From: a virus
Length of the DNA: 22,277 nucleotides
Direction: 5' to 3' (one strand)
IMG/VR virus record: IMGVR_UViG_3300009706_000068
Location: 1-22,277 of that record
Below the pieces are notes generated by a model, which had not been told where the DNA came from, searched no databases, and saw only the letters and a program-made list of their open reading frames with translations. Made by a program: the position numbers and the translations under genes. Below are positions 1 to 8,700 of this stretch, in pieces; the first letter of the stretch is position 1; every line of letters begins with the position of its first letter.

Positions 1-553
1 CTTCTGCACCTTTCTTAATAAGAGGTTTGGCATTTTTTGCTACATCTCCCGCGATTTTTGGTGCTTTTTTTGCAAGAAATTTAACTACTTGAGGAGCACC
101 TATTCTAATAGCCGTTGCTAATGCAGGCAAAAACCAAACCCATTCTGTCAATTGAACTTTTTGACTGTCTTCCCAAACTGCTCCAATTTTAAATTTATCT
201 GGGTCATATGCTTTATTTGGTCCTTCAACATCATAAAATCCAATAAATAAATCACTTACAGCACCGTGATCCTTACGCATAGCATTTCCCTTATCACGCA
301 TTTCATCTTTAGTACCTTTAGCAATAATTTTTTTATCGTGAACTAACACATATTCTTTAGTCTCATCAACTTCTAATTTTTCTTCTTTAAGTTTAGCAAT
401 CATTTCATCGGTATATCCATAACGATCTTTAAGAACCTTTTCAGCTTCTTCTGCATCAGGGCCACCAAGTAACCACTTACTAGGATTTTTTACCGTATCA
501 ATGGCAATTTTTTTCTGATGATCTGGTTCTTCTGTAATATCTGCTAAATTCAT
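1..553 (-). CDS. Hypothetical virion-region protein, 3' end cut off by window
   Basis: I do not recognise this gene. The frame is open from the ATG at 553 to the window edge (184 codons), so the C-terminus is missing. It starts MNLADITEE, and the start is supported by a good Shine-Dalgarno (AAGGA, with 6 nt between it and the ATG) that overlaps the end of the upstream gene at 566. The first 130 residues are charged and soluble-looking. From about residue 137 there is a hydrophobic stretch (WVWFLPALATAIRIG), followed by a lysine- and alanine-rich tail to the window edge that could be a membrane-active or DNA-binding helix. It is the last visible member of the minus-strand unit that starts at the 2420 late promoter, so late expression and a structural or head-associated role are likely by context only. 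Confidence 0.75.
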   Translation of the reverse strand, partial: MNLADITEEPDHQKKIAIDTVKNPSKWLLGGPDAEEAEKVLKDRYGYTDEMIAKLKEEKLEVDETKEYVLVHDKKIIAKGTKDEMRDKGNAMRKDHGAVSDLFIGFYDVEGPNKAYDPDKFKIGAVWEDSQKVQLTEWVWFLPALATAIRIGAPQVVKFLAKKAPKIAGDVAKNAKPLIKKGAE

Positions 554-565
554 ACTGTTTCCTTG

Positions 566-1759
566 CTATTTGGCAGCCTTTATCATTGCTGTCATTGCTT
601 GTATTTCTGGAAGTAATTTTGTTATCATTTTATAATTTTGCTGATTTCTTTTTTTCTTCCAGGGCGCATCTGAGAATTCATCGTAAACTGTGAAATGACT
701 CATAACCGCGTCAAATAATTCTTTTGTTGCTTTTTGTATTTCGTCACGTGCATCCATTGTAGCACCAGTGTCTTCCATTGTAGCACCAGTATCTTCCATT
801 AGCCAACCTGTACCGTGACATTGCTTACAATCATATTGTTTACCTGTTTCGCTATCAATATGCTTGCCTTTACCATCACAATGCTCACATTTTGTATAAT
901 ATTCGCCAGGGGACGGCTTGTTAGGAAGTAAGTCTTTCTGCCATTTATCTAACTTGGTTTCAGCTTCATCAAATTTTATTCCTGGCCAATCTGCTGAAGC
1001 ATTAGTAAACCCGAGTTGCTCATCATCGCTCATCTCGGCCCAACGCTCTCCCATAACCTTTTCAATTGTTGGTCTTGCATCGGCTTCGGGGCCTCCTTCT
1101 TGCTCTAACTCTATAAATGCATCTTCTAACTCATCATCACCAAAATAATCTTCGACTGCTTTTGATGCATGTTTTACTGGAATTGGTTTCTGCATAAGTT
1201 TATTCAATCCAGACATATCACTTGCAATGTGCCAAGTTCCCTCTTTTATTTTTTTTACATCAGTAAGTGCCTCTTTAAGTTTACCCATTGCTTTTTTAAT
1301 AGCTTTATCTTTACTATCTTTATATTCTTTTTCTGGGCTTTCGATTCTGCCATCGCCATCATAATCTTTATCAGATAATTTCTTTTCGGCAATTAACTCT
1401 TTCTGTAATTCTTTAGAAGCCTGTGCTAGGCTTTGTTCTGCATCAGTTAATTGAGCATTCATTTTTTCTATTTCTTGAACATCTACTGATTCTTTAGTAA
1501 CAGTTGGTTCTGTTTGAATGCCAAGATTCGGAATTCCAGCAAGTCGAATCATATCTTGTGAGGTAACTTGCTTGTTCCAATCATCTAAATTAGCAAAATT
1601 ATTATAAACATTATCACCTGTAGCTGAGGCAGTTGTGGACTGTGCTGAATTATATCCGCCTTGTGCGGGCATTGACTCAGCTGTTTTAATTGCGGCCTCT
1701 TGTTCTTCAGAAGGGTTTTCAATCTGTTTCATCTTCTCTAATACATTATACATATTCAT
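566..1759 (-). CDS. Hypothetical structural-region protein with EF-hand loop and DnaJ-like zinc motif
   Basis: This is a 397-aa acidic, mostly helical protein of unknown function. Residues 100-130 look like a coiled coil. Residues 132-143 form a textbook EF-hand calcium loop (D-x-D-x-D-G-x-I-x-x-x-E). Residues 291-298 and 311-318 are two CxxCxGxG motifs, as in the DnaJ zinc-binding domain, though only one pair rather than the four repeats of DnaJ and with no J domain. Just after this pair the 7-residue unit MEDTGAT occurs twice in tandem, encoded by a 21-bp DNA duplication. The start at 1759 has AAGGA about 8 nt upstream; a second Met at codon 3 is possible. It lies 11 nt after the upstream gene and 12 nt before the next, so they are probably co-transcribed. 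Calcium and zinc binding are inferred from motifs; a structural or head role is inferred from position. Confidence 0.8.
   Translation of the reverse strand: MNMYNVLEKMKQIENPSEEQEAAIKTAESMPAQGGYNSAQSTTASATGDNVYNNFANLDDWNKQVTSQDMIRLAGIPNLGIQTEPTVTKESVDVQEIEKMNAQLTDAEQSLAQASKELQKELIAEKKLSDKDYDGDGRIESPEKEYKDSKDKAIKKAMGKLKEALTDVKKIKEGTWHIASDMSGLNKLMQKPIPVKHASKAVEDYFGDDELEDAFIELEQEGGPEADARPTIEKVMGERWAEMSDDEQLGFTNASADWPGIKFDEAETKLDKWQKDLLPNKPSPGEYYTKCEHCDGKGKHIDSETGKQYDCKQCHGTGWLMEDTGATMEDTGATMDARDEIQKATKELFDAVMSHFTVYDEFSDAPWKKKRNQQNYKMITKLLPEIQAMTAMIKAAK
753..800 (-). repeat. 21-bp in-frame tandem duplication inside the EF-hand/zinc protein gene
   Basis: Two 21-bp units (753-773 and 774-794) differ at one base and are followed by the first six bases of a third. 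They encode the repeated heptapeptide MEDTGAT. The high identity suggests recent slippage or duplication. Confidence 0.85.
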
Positions 1760-1770
1760 AATAGTAATCC

Positions 1771-2397
1771 TTATCTATAATCATCAATTGATGCTTTAGG
1801 TGCAGGTATTTTATTTTTTGTACTACCTGCAGGGCTTTTATCGCCTAAAGAATCTGAATCGATATTATATACTACAGGGTCAGTCTTTCCGCCTGCAATT
1901 TCAAATTTTGCATCTCCGGGATTCTCGATATTTTTTTCTGGATTTGCATATTTGTCACTGGCTTCTTTTTGTTCTTTAGTAGGATCGCTGTATTCAGAAT
2001 TAAGAAGTGCGCCTGCGCCATCTTTACCTTCTTTTGATCCTTCTTCTTGAACTTTATCTTCAGCGACTTTCCAGCCTTCATCAAAAGTTTTATGCATAAT
2101 ACGAAAATGATTACCATCAATACCAAGAGATTTTGCAACTTCTTGTAATGCCTGTTGGCCTGCTGGATAAGCTGTTTCTATATCAAAAATATGTACATCT
2201 ACATTCTTAAGATGTGGGAAATCTAATGGACTTTCCGTAACTGGTGTTTTAATTGGATCAGACATTTTAAGTAAATCAAATTTGCTAAGGGCTGTTTCAA
2301 AAGCCTTAAGAGTGTCCGACTCTAGGTCACCAGCTATTTTGATTCTATACTCATATGTCTGAGTTGATTCTGTTAAATATTCTCTAAACGATTTCAT
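1771..2397 (-). CDS. Conserved T4-like structural protein with capsid-targeting-like N-terminus
   Basis: This 208-aa protein starts MKSFREYLTE, which resembles the capsid targeting sequence of T4 internal proteins (MKTYQEFI-x-E), including a (L/I)-x-E site (L8-T9-E10) of the kind cut by the gp21 prohead protease. Residues 15-105 look like a compact alpha/beta domain (YEYRIKIAGD... ending HFRIM). Residues 115-208 are charged, low-complexity and probably disordered. Proteins of this architecture occur in marine T4-like phages as unassigned virion components. The start is backed by GAGGAAAA about 8 nt upstream and an ATAAATA box at 2420-2426. I infer a protein packaged in or on the prohead; a non-head virion role remains possible. 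Confidence 0.8.
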   Translation of the reverse strand: MKSFREYLTESTQTYEYRIKIAGDLESDTLKAFETALSKFDLLKMSDPIKTPVTESPLDFPHLKNVDVHIFDIETAYPAGQQALQEVAKSLGIDGNHFRIMHKTFDEGWKVAEDKVQEEGSKEGKDGAGALLNSEYSDPTKEQKEASDKYANPEKNIENPGDAKFEIAGGKTDPVVYNIDSDSLGDKSPAGSTKNKIPAPKASIDDYR

Positions 2398-2419
2398 GTG
2401 TTTTCCTCACTTATGGCAG

Positions 2420-2426
2420 TATTTAT
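2420..2426 (-). promoter_or_regulatory. T4-type late promoter ATAAATA
   Basis: ATAAATA lies 22 nt upstream of the ATG at 2397, with the Shine-Dalgarno GAGGAAAA between. It sits next to the stop codon of the upstream gene (2428-2430). It should drive the three-gene run leading to the left edge of the window. Confidence 0.7.
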
Positions 2427-2427
2427 G

Positions 2428-2949
2428 CTATTCTTCATCTTTTGGCATTTCTTTGCCAAGCAATTCTTTAAGTATTTCATTACGATCTAAAATATATCCT
2501 TGTCCAGTTGTTTCAAATTGTTCATCAATTGGTGTTGGAATTTTATCAATACGTGCTTTTTTAAGTTGTAGATCTATCATTTTAAGCTTCTTGTTTATCT
2601 TTGCTGTTTTTGCTGATATAGCATGTCCTAATAAATTACTAGCGACAGCAAAAATATCAGAGCTAAAACGACTATCAACGTTCATACCAAGATCCATAAG
2701 ATCTTTATACGATTCTTGTGCTAATTCAGCTAATTCATTTAATTCTGCGTCACTAGATTCTAAGCCCTTTACTAATGTTAAAGATTCTTCAATTTTAGCT
2801 AAATTAGTTAAAGTTTTTTGTGGGATTTCGGGTTCGGTTACAGGGATTATTGGTTCATTAAGGTCATTTTCTCCCTCAATTTCTGCGGGTTCTTTGAGGG
2901 TGTTCACCTTACTATCTAAATCAAATAGAGATTCTAATTTTTTGGTCAT
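2428..2949 (-). CDS. gp16: Terminase small subunit, gp16-like
   Basis: This 173-aa protein matches the layout of the T4 gp16 small terminase, the DNA-recognition and regulatory partner of the gp17 packaging motor. It has an acidic, proline-rich N-terminus (residues 1-45), then a long helical core (about 65-135) with the pattern found in gp16 of T4-like phages: a helix over LNELAELAQESYKDL, a turn, a helix with FAVASNLLGHAISAKTAKINK, and a basic heptad-like segment. A C-terminal tail follows. T4 gp16 is 164 aa, so the length fits. The large subunit gp17 is not next to it or elsewhere in this window, which departs from T4 order. There is no Shine-Dalgarno; a GTAAATA box lies 5 nt before the ATG. 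The assignment rests on pattern and length. Confidence 0.6.
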   Translation of the reverse strand: MTKKLESLFDLDSKVNTLKEPAEIEGENDLNEPIIPVTEPEIPQKTLTNLAKIEESLTLVKGLESSDAELNELAELAQESYKDLMDLGMNVDSRFSSDIFAVASNLLGHAISAKTAKINKKLKMIDLQLKKARIDKIPTPIDEQFETTGQGYILDRNEILKELLGKEMPKDEE

Positions 2950-2954
2950 AAATG

Positions 2955-2961
2955 TATTTAC
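2955..2961 (-). promoter_or_regulatory. Variant late promoter GTAAATA, 5 nt from start codon
   Basis: GTAAATA (one mismatch to the ATAAATA used elsewhere) ends 5 nt before the ATG of the gp16-like gene. The same 5-nt spacing is seen at 9047-9053 and 17920-17926. Weak on its own because of the mismatch and AT-rich background. Confidence 0.35.
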
Positions 2962-2980
2962 TAAAACTTATAACTTGTTG

Positions 2981-3403
2981 TTATTTTCTAAAGATATCAT
3001 CTTCAGTTATTACTCTAAATATAATTTTTTGCTGTTGACACCATGCTCGAGCGGCTTGCCACTTAGCATGATTAAGAACTACGATTTGTTTAGTTCCTTG
3101 AGACGCCTTACTTTCCATAATACTTTGTTTTTTAGGTTTAATTTCTACCAATTCTGTAACAATCTTATTATGTTTAGTTTTATATTGTACTAAAAAATCT
3201 GGAATATAATTTCTTTGTTTACCAGTAAACGGGTGCTGATATGGAATTTTAACACATTCACTTGCCCATTTAATTACACTTGGGTGTTCATCACAAAATC
3301 TCATAAAAGCATGTTCCCAACCACTTCTATAAGTTGGTGGTGAATTTCCCATATACTTTGCTATATTTTTTATAGCAAATTTACCTTTATGATACTTAGC
3401 CAT
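2981..3403 (-). CDS. gp4: Head completion protein, gp4-like (TnsA/PD-(D/E)xK nuclease fold)
   Basis: This 140-aa protein corresponds to T4 gp4 (also called gp50), which finishes the DNA-filled head before the neck attaches. Visible family features are YRSGWE (residues 25-30) near the N-terminus, IPYQHPFTGKQRNYIPDF (53-70), and VEIKPKKQ (86-93). Together E30, D69 and E87-x-K89 make the acidic/lysine set of a TnsA-like PD-(D/E)xK nuclease; T4 gp4 has the same pattern (YRSLWE, VDI, VEIKPKSQ). The length is close to T4 gp4 (about 150 aa). It lies 10 nt downstream of the 120-aa gene and probably belongs to the gp19 transcription unit. The Shine-Dalgarno is weak. Confidence 0.8.
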   Translation of the reverse strand: MAKYHKGKFAIKNIAKYMGNSPPTYRSGWEHAFMRFCDEHPSVIKWASECVKIPYQHPFTGKQRNYIPDFLVQYKTKHNKIVTELVEIKPKKQSIMESKASQGTKQIVVLNHAKWQAARAWCQQQKIIFRVITEDDIFRK

Positions 3404-3413
3404 GAAATTGACT

Positions 3414-3776
3414 CTATATTATGATATTCCGAGAAACAATCTGACTAGCTTGTCTGACTACATTGACCCCAATTAATGTTGTTTTAGATCGTAACCCATT
3501 GAGATAATAAGCCATAGTAGAATTAACTTGTATGCCATCTTGGCCTTTAAAGATATCTAATAACTCGTCTGTTGTTTTTCCATATCCTACTTTAATGGTA
3601 AAAAATACCGTAGTAAAATCGGCGGCAAGTTCTGCATCAACAAAAACACTTTTAAAATAAGATAAAACAAGATCATATTCGGCCGCAGAGACTTTAACTT
3701 CATTACTATAAAAAGAATCAAACAGTATTACTACTGCTTCTTTGTCGTCTCTTGTAACATTTACTGATGTACCCAT
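3414..3776 (-). CDS. Conserved small structural-region protein of T4-like marine phages
   Basis: The function of this 120-aa protein is unknown. Its C-terminal half has a pattern I associate with conserved hypothetical proteins of T4-like cyanophages and pelagiphages: a FxxTVFF strand, then DxFKGQDGIxVxxTMAYYLNGLRS (residues about 75-97), and an ending with SRNIII. It overlaps the upstream gene by one base (TAATG), which implies translational coupling to the tube-fold protein. The placement between tail tube genes and head completion suggests a connector or virion assembly role, but nothing in the sequence proves it. Confidence 0.7.
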   Translation of the reverse strand: MGTSVNVTRDDKEAVVILFDSFYSNEVKVSAAEYDLVLSYFKSVFVDAELAADFTTVFFTIKVGYGKTTDELLDIFKGQDGIQVNSTMAYYLNGLRSKTTLIGVNVVRQASQIVSRNIII

Positions 3777-4969
3777 TATCTATTACTCGTTAAAATTGTT
3801 CCATTACTAGAAACTGAAATTGCTCGTTTATTAGCAGGGTCTGAAGAATCAACTTTTTTTGATAAAACATTTCTTTTAGTACGATCAGATGGTGGTGTAG
3901 CAAATAAGAAGTCATTTGCCGCTTGTAATGGTGAGCCAGTTCTTAATGCATTTACTAATCCCTGCGTGGCTTCATCTCTAACAAGATCTCCTAAATTAAC
4001 ATCTTTAAAATTTTGAAAAGTACGTCCTGCTGTTTGTATTGCGCCTAAAATATTACCTGATGCTAAATCTTCTGCAAATCCGAAACCTGCGTCAACAAGT
4101 CCGGCTCTTCCAAAGACATTTTGTGCAGAGCCCGGTCTATCTAATGAACTATGTACATGATCATAATGTTCTGGTCTAGCAAATCCTGGGATTGGCTCTC
4201 CATTTTCATTAATAGACCCTGAACCATACTTAACTGTTTCATATTCTATTGTCCAGGTGTGATTCATTACCTCGGCGCCGGCTGAATAATCATATGTATC
4301 ATGATTCATAGCATTAAGAACAGGATTAATTAAGGTATACGAAGAAAAATTATGTTGACTTAGTCCAAAAATGGTAATATCTCTAAAGAAAGGAGGTTTG
4401 TCTGTTCTACCACCTTCGGCTTCGCCCATATAACCCCAATCAGATCCTACTGGAGTTGGTTCGTAAATATCTCTTCTGTTTAAATCTCCATTATTAGCAC
4501 CAGCACTTCCAATAAAAGAATTCTGTGCCTCTGTAAATAAATTATTAGATTGCGACCCACCATACTTCTGTGATGGATCTTTATAATAATAACTAAAATA
4601 ATTAAACCAAAGATCTCTTATTGTGTTACTATGATCATCATGAAATTCTACTGAGACTGGTGAATAATTAACTTTACTCTGTACTATCTTTTTTCTATTA
4701 TATTGATTATATGTGTCAGTATCAAAAGTATACTGAGGTAACTGTATATTCTTAACCAATACAGAAACTTTACCACTATCTGAAGAAGCAAATGATCTAT
4801 TTAAAAACGGAAGTTGAGTGACATTTAAATTAAAATGTACATGAAATAGAAATTTTTGTTTGGGAGCAAGAGACATGCCCGCTGACGTAAAAGTCTTATG
4901 GGCATGTTCATAGTCTTTGAGAAAATCACTTCCAAAAAAACCTTTAAGGAAGTCTTGGCCAAATGCCAT
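3776..4969 (-). CDS. Tail-tube-fold structural protein (gp19/gp54-like), second paralogue
   Basis: This 397-aa protein belongs to a family common in marine T4-like phages, recognised by its start MAFGQDFLKGFFGSDFLKDY and by KFLFHVHFN (residues about 39-47). The core carries the tail-tube pattern: a strand with VLVKNIQLPQYTF, then NQYNRKKIVQSKVNY, then PVSVEFHDDHSNTIRDLW. This parallels T4 gp54/gp19 (VQMPE, IKLMGREYDPLVISFRMDH). It is therefore probably a tube, tube-cap or tube-terminator protein. The C-terminal part (from about 290) is rich in G, A and N and may be a linker. It starts 4 nt after gp19 with AGG upstream, so the two are surely co-transcribed. The exact position in the tail is not determined. 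Confidence 0.7.
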   Translation of the reverse strand: MAFGQDFLKGFFGSDFLKDYEHAHKTFTSAGMSLAPKQKFLFHVHFNLNVTQLPFLNRSFASSDSGKVSVLVKNIQLPQYTFDTDTYNQYNRKKIVQSKVNYSPVSVEFHDDHSNTIRDLWFNYFSYYYKDPSQKYGGSQSNNLFTEAQNSFIGSAGANNGDLNRRDIYEPTPVGSDWGYMGEAEGGRTDKPPFFRDITIFGLSQHNFSSYTLINPVLNAMNHDTYDYSAGAEVMNHTWTIEYETVKYGSGSINENGEPIPGFARPEHYDHVHSSLDRPGSAQNVFGRAGLVDAGFGFAEDLASGNILGAIQTAGRTFQNFKDVNLGDLVRDEATQGLVNALRTGSPLQAANDFLFATPPSDRTKRNVLSKKVDSSDPANKRAISVSSNGTILTSNR

Positions 4970-4973
4970 GTTA

Positions 4974-5591
4974 TTAACCTGTTACGACTTCGCCAACTTC
5001 TCGGGCTACTGCTGTACCTACGCCAGAACCTAGTGGTGTTTGTATTGCATTGTCGAAACGAACTTGTAATGCTACTGTGACTGGGCTACTATCACCATAA
5101 CTAACATCACCATAAGCTACATTAGTTAAATAACAACCATACATTTCCCAAGTTTCTAAAACTACTGGTTCGGTAGCACCGTTGCCACCGTCTAACATTT
5201 CACAACGAGTTAAGAATTTATAGTCTATGCCAGCTGAAGCTGAAACCTGTTCCATAAAATCTAACTGTCTTTGTAATTGTTCACCAACTAATCTAGTAAC
5301 ATTTCCGCCGGCATCGTCACGTAAATTAACTGTGACTATTTCCCAGGTATGTTTCCCTGCAAGATACATTCTTGAGTTATAAAGTTCTATTGGAACTTCT
5401 TCAAAACTAACCGTTGGTCTGGTAAAATCTATTACTTGTTTCGTTAATTCTGTACGAGGTGTGCTAACACCAAAATTATCAAATATCACTCTAAAGCGAT
5501 ATTTAAGTTTAGGCATTAACAAGCCTTGAGAATTTGCACTCTGGTCACTAGCCAAAGGCACCGTCATTCTTGATAAAGATGAAACAGACAT
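4974..5591 (-). CDS. gp19: Tail tube protein gp19
   Basis: This 205-aa protein is the main tail tube subunit, which stacks as hexameric rings inside the sheath. Diagnostic parts are KYRFRVIFDNFG (residues about 30-41), the strand VIDFTRPTVSFEEVPIELYNS (about 68-88), KHTWEIVTVNLRDDAGGNV, and a C-terminal strand VALQVRFDNAIQ. T4 gp19 is 163 aa; the extra residues are mainly an N-terminal arm (about 27 residues) and a glycine/valine-rich C-terminal tail. It is the first gene of a five-gene run (gp19, tube-fold protein, 120-aa protein, gp4, gp16). The start has a clear GGAG and a late promoter 36 nt upstream, just after the gp18 terminator. Confidence 0.9.
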   Translation of the reverse strand: MSVSSLSRMTVPLASDQSANSQGLLMPKLKYRFRVIFDNFGVSTPRTELTKQVIDFTRPTVSFEEVPIELYNSRMYLAGKHTWEIVTVNLRDDAGGNVTRLVGEQLQRQLDFMEQVSASAGIDYKFLTRCEMLDGGNGATEPVVLETWEMYGCYLTNVAYGDVSYGDSSPVTVALQVRFDNAIQTPLGSGVGTAVAREVGEVVTG

Positions 5592-5627
5592 TATTATATT
5601 CTCCTTAAAAATTCTCTTTCTTTTAGT

Positions 5628-5634
5628 TATTTAT
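5628..5634 (-). promoter_or_regulatory. T4-type late promoter ATAAATA for gp19
   Basis: ATAAATA (in the context GGATAAATAAC) lies 36 nt upstream of the gp19 ATG, downstream of the gp18 terminator, and with a GGAG ribosome site before the start. It restarts transcription after gp18. Confidence 0.8.
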
Positions 5635-5687
5635 CCAAATCTCATCTGAAAAATTTAGGCAAAATAAATGTTATTTTAATCCAAAAT

Positions 5688-5711
5688 AAAAGGGCTACGA
5701 ATAGCCCTTTT
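5688..5711 (-). terminator. Intrinsic terminator after gp18 with UUCG loop
   Basis: A perfect 10-bp inverted repeat (5688-5697 with 5702-5711) encloses a 4-nt loop that reads TTCG on the minus strand, i.e. a UUCG tetraloop in the RNA. The stem ends in TTTT and is followed by ATTTTGG, giving a U-rich tail in the minus direction. It is 16 nt after the gp18 stop codon and separates gp18 from gp19. Confidence 0.9.
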
Positions 5712-5727
5712 ATCAATTTTACTACTA

Positions 5728-8700
5728 CTATAGAAGACCGGCGTCGATGTCACCTGTGTTCTTTATGCGAACTGGAATATAAATAAATTCAACAGATTTA
5801 ATTGGTTCTATTGCTATATCTACATAAAGTTCATTTCTATCAATCCGTACATTTGTGTTATTTGTTTCATCGCAAACAACAAGGAAATCATATAAACCAC
5901 GTTTTGCAACTAAATCATTCATTAATTGCTCAACGCTATTTTTAACTTCGTCTCTTGTGGTCTTATCATTAGGTTCGAAGATATATCCTTTAGCTAACAC
6001 TTCTAATCTATCACGAAGGAAAGCTACCAATCTAGCAACATTAATACGATCTAATGCACTAGGTGTACTCGCCAATGTTTTGTTACCATAATTAAGAAGA
6101 CCCGAACCCGGTAAGAAAGTTAATGGATTAATCTTATTTGCGTAACAAGTGTCTCTCAATGCCAGGCGTGTTGCTATTGATTGGAATTCGCCATCAGCGG
6201 CTTTAATATATCCAATCTTACTAGCATTATCAATTTGTCCACGACGTTCACCTGCTGGCGCTAACCATGGATAGCCAACTTCATCACTGCGTACTATTGT
6301 ACGCATTGCCATATAAGAAGGCGGAACAACTACCGTAGTTCCTGATAAATCAGTTGTTTGACCTGATGGCCAAAATACTCCGGCATAAGCATCGGCTGTT
6401 ACCAGCCCATCTTCAGAATCTATGTTTTCAGACCCGGTATTTGTTGCCCAGGCTTGAATATCTGTACTTGAATCTGATAATCTAAGTGGTGAATCACCAA
6501 CAATAAATCCTGTATTACTACGATCATTATTAAGTGTAACCATGTTTTGGATAAGTTCTGGATATCCTGGACATGCTATTAAATTATACGTTTTCTGTTC
6601 TTCACGTATATCTGTTTGACTATCTATTCCTGATTTTAATGCGGCTGTAACAAGAGCTCTTTGAGCCTTACGACCCATGTAAGCAGAACCGTTGTTTTTA
6701 TTACCACTAGCATTAATCCAGGTATCAACATTTGTTGGTAATGAGTCAGTTGGGAAATCAGCACTATTAAAATGTGATACTACAAATTTCTTAACACTAT
6801 ATCCACTGCGTCTTGTGTTGAATAACAACATACCTGCAGGATATAATGTTGGATCTGGCTTATCAATATCAACTGCATCACTAGTTAGTAATGCTATGAT
6901 AGTAGATATGTCACCTGTAACTGTATCAACATCTGTTGTTGCCCATCGAGCATCGGCAAATAAAACACCATTTTCTGTAGTTTGATCTGTTGTATCAATT
7001 GCCACCCATTGTAATACACTACTAACTGTTTGCCAACGATAGAGCTTAGGATAATTTTCTAAATCACTAGTATCAAGCCAAAGATCACCTTCAACTAATG
7101 CAGTAAGATCACTTTGTAGTGTTGGTGCGGTAGCCGCTACTTGCGGACCGGCCGGACTAGTAGTACTTAAATTATATCCTCGTGTATCATTAGTTACATT
7201 TTGATAACCTTTCCAGATAGTACCATCATGTATCATAATATCTGTATCGGTTGATGAATCATACCAATATGTACCGGTTGCTGGATCAATTGCTGGAGCC
7301 GTTGCTTTCGCTTCATACGTTAAAGCTCTCCAATTAGAAACAATGAATTCTCCAGTAACAGTAGGACCGATTTTAAGTCCGGTTAGAATATCTGATCTTG
7401 GGGAGCCAACTACTGTTGCTGTTGGAGTTCCTGTTACATCAACAATTTTAATTATACCACCTTGGGAATGTGAAATTGTAACAGCACCTGAAGTCGATAC
7501 TTCTGCTGAAGCATTAGAAACATTCGCGGCATTAAATGCCGTAACATAATCTGCCAATGTTGTACCAGAAATTGTTGCGGTAACTGCTGTTGACATAGTA
7601 GTCGAACCAGCTACACTCGCACTAATTGTGAATGTGTTTGCATTAACTAAAGTAGCTGTAACAACATCACTTGTCAATGTACTAGCACCCGTTGCAACAC
7701 GTTCCATAAGTTTAATTGTCTGAAAATCAGACTCTGTAAAGTCAAATTGACCATATAAACTAGCGGCGGCTATGTTTTTACCACCACCTGTTGCATCAAG
7801 TTCTTTATTTGCAGTTTCATCATTTTCATAAACTGGAGCAGTTATAGTAGTCCACGCTTTTGTAGTGGAGTTAAATTTCTTAACAGAAACATTCACACCA
7901 TTGTTAACAGCGGTTGTCTTAAACCAAACAGAACCACTAGGTCGTGGAGTTGTATCTGTTGATTTCCATCGTGGAATATCTGTGTGTGCTGTTTGTTGTA
8001 AATTTGGTGCCGCGGCATTAGCTGTTGCGGTAATACCAGTAACTGTTAAAATTGTTCCTGTTCCATTTGCAATTTGCCATGTACCGTCACCAGATGAGTC
8101 TGATGGAGTAACATCACTATCAGCATAAATTTCTAACTTATTATTAACTGCGGCGGCTGTGATACCAGTAACAGCGGCAGAATTAATGTTAGTTGCCAAA
8201 GATGCTACAGTTGTTCCTGTTGCCGTAACTGTTGTACCATTAATTACAATAGTATTTCCTATAACAATAGTCGGACTGGCATTTGAACCTTGAATTGATG
8301 GCCATGAATTCTGCCATGCATCAGTGCCCACTTGTGCCCAAGCATTAGATATATTCTTATAATAAATTGGGTTCTGTACATTTGTTGTAACTACTGCATA
8401 ATCGCCAATCGCGCCTACAGATGTTAGTGGTACACCACCCGTTAATTTTGTTGTGTCATTAATGACAGTCGGAACTTTATTTGTAAAGGTTCCGGTTGTG
8501 GCACTCCATTCTTGAATTCCCCATAATGTATTTGCTGTGTCTAGCCAATATTTACCATTTGCAGGGTCACCTACTGGTCTGACTAGTGATGCAGAAAGTT
8601 GTGATAAATCAACATCAACTCTCTGTATATAAGCACGGTTTGATATACCAAGTACTGAGTAAGCAGTTAACAAACCATATTCATTTAGTTCATAACCATT

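Noticed and set aside
2396-3193. Long plus-strand open frame opposite gp16 and gp4
   Set aside because: Shadow of the two minus-strand genes; low-complexity Ser/Leu/Phe-rich translation and no ribosome site.
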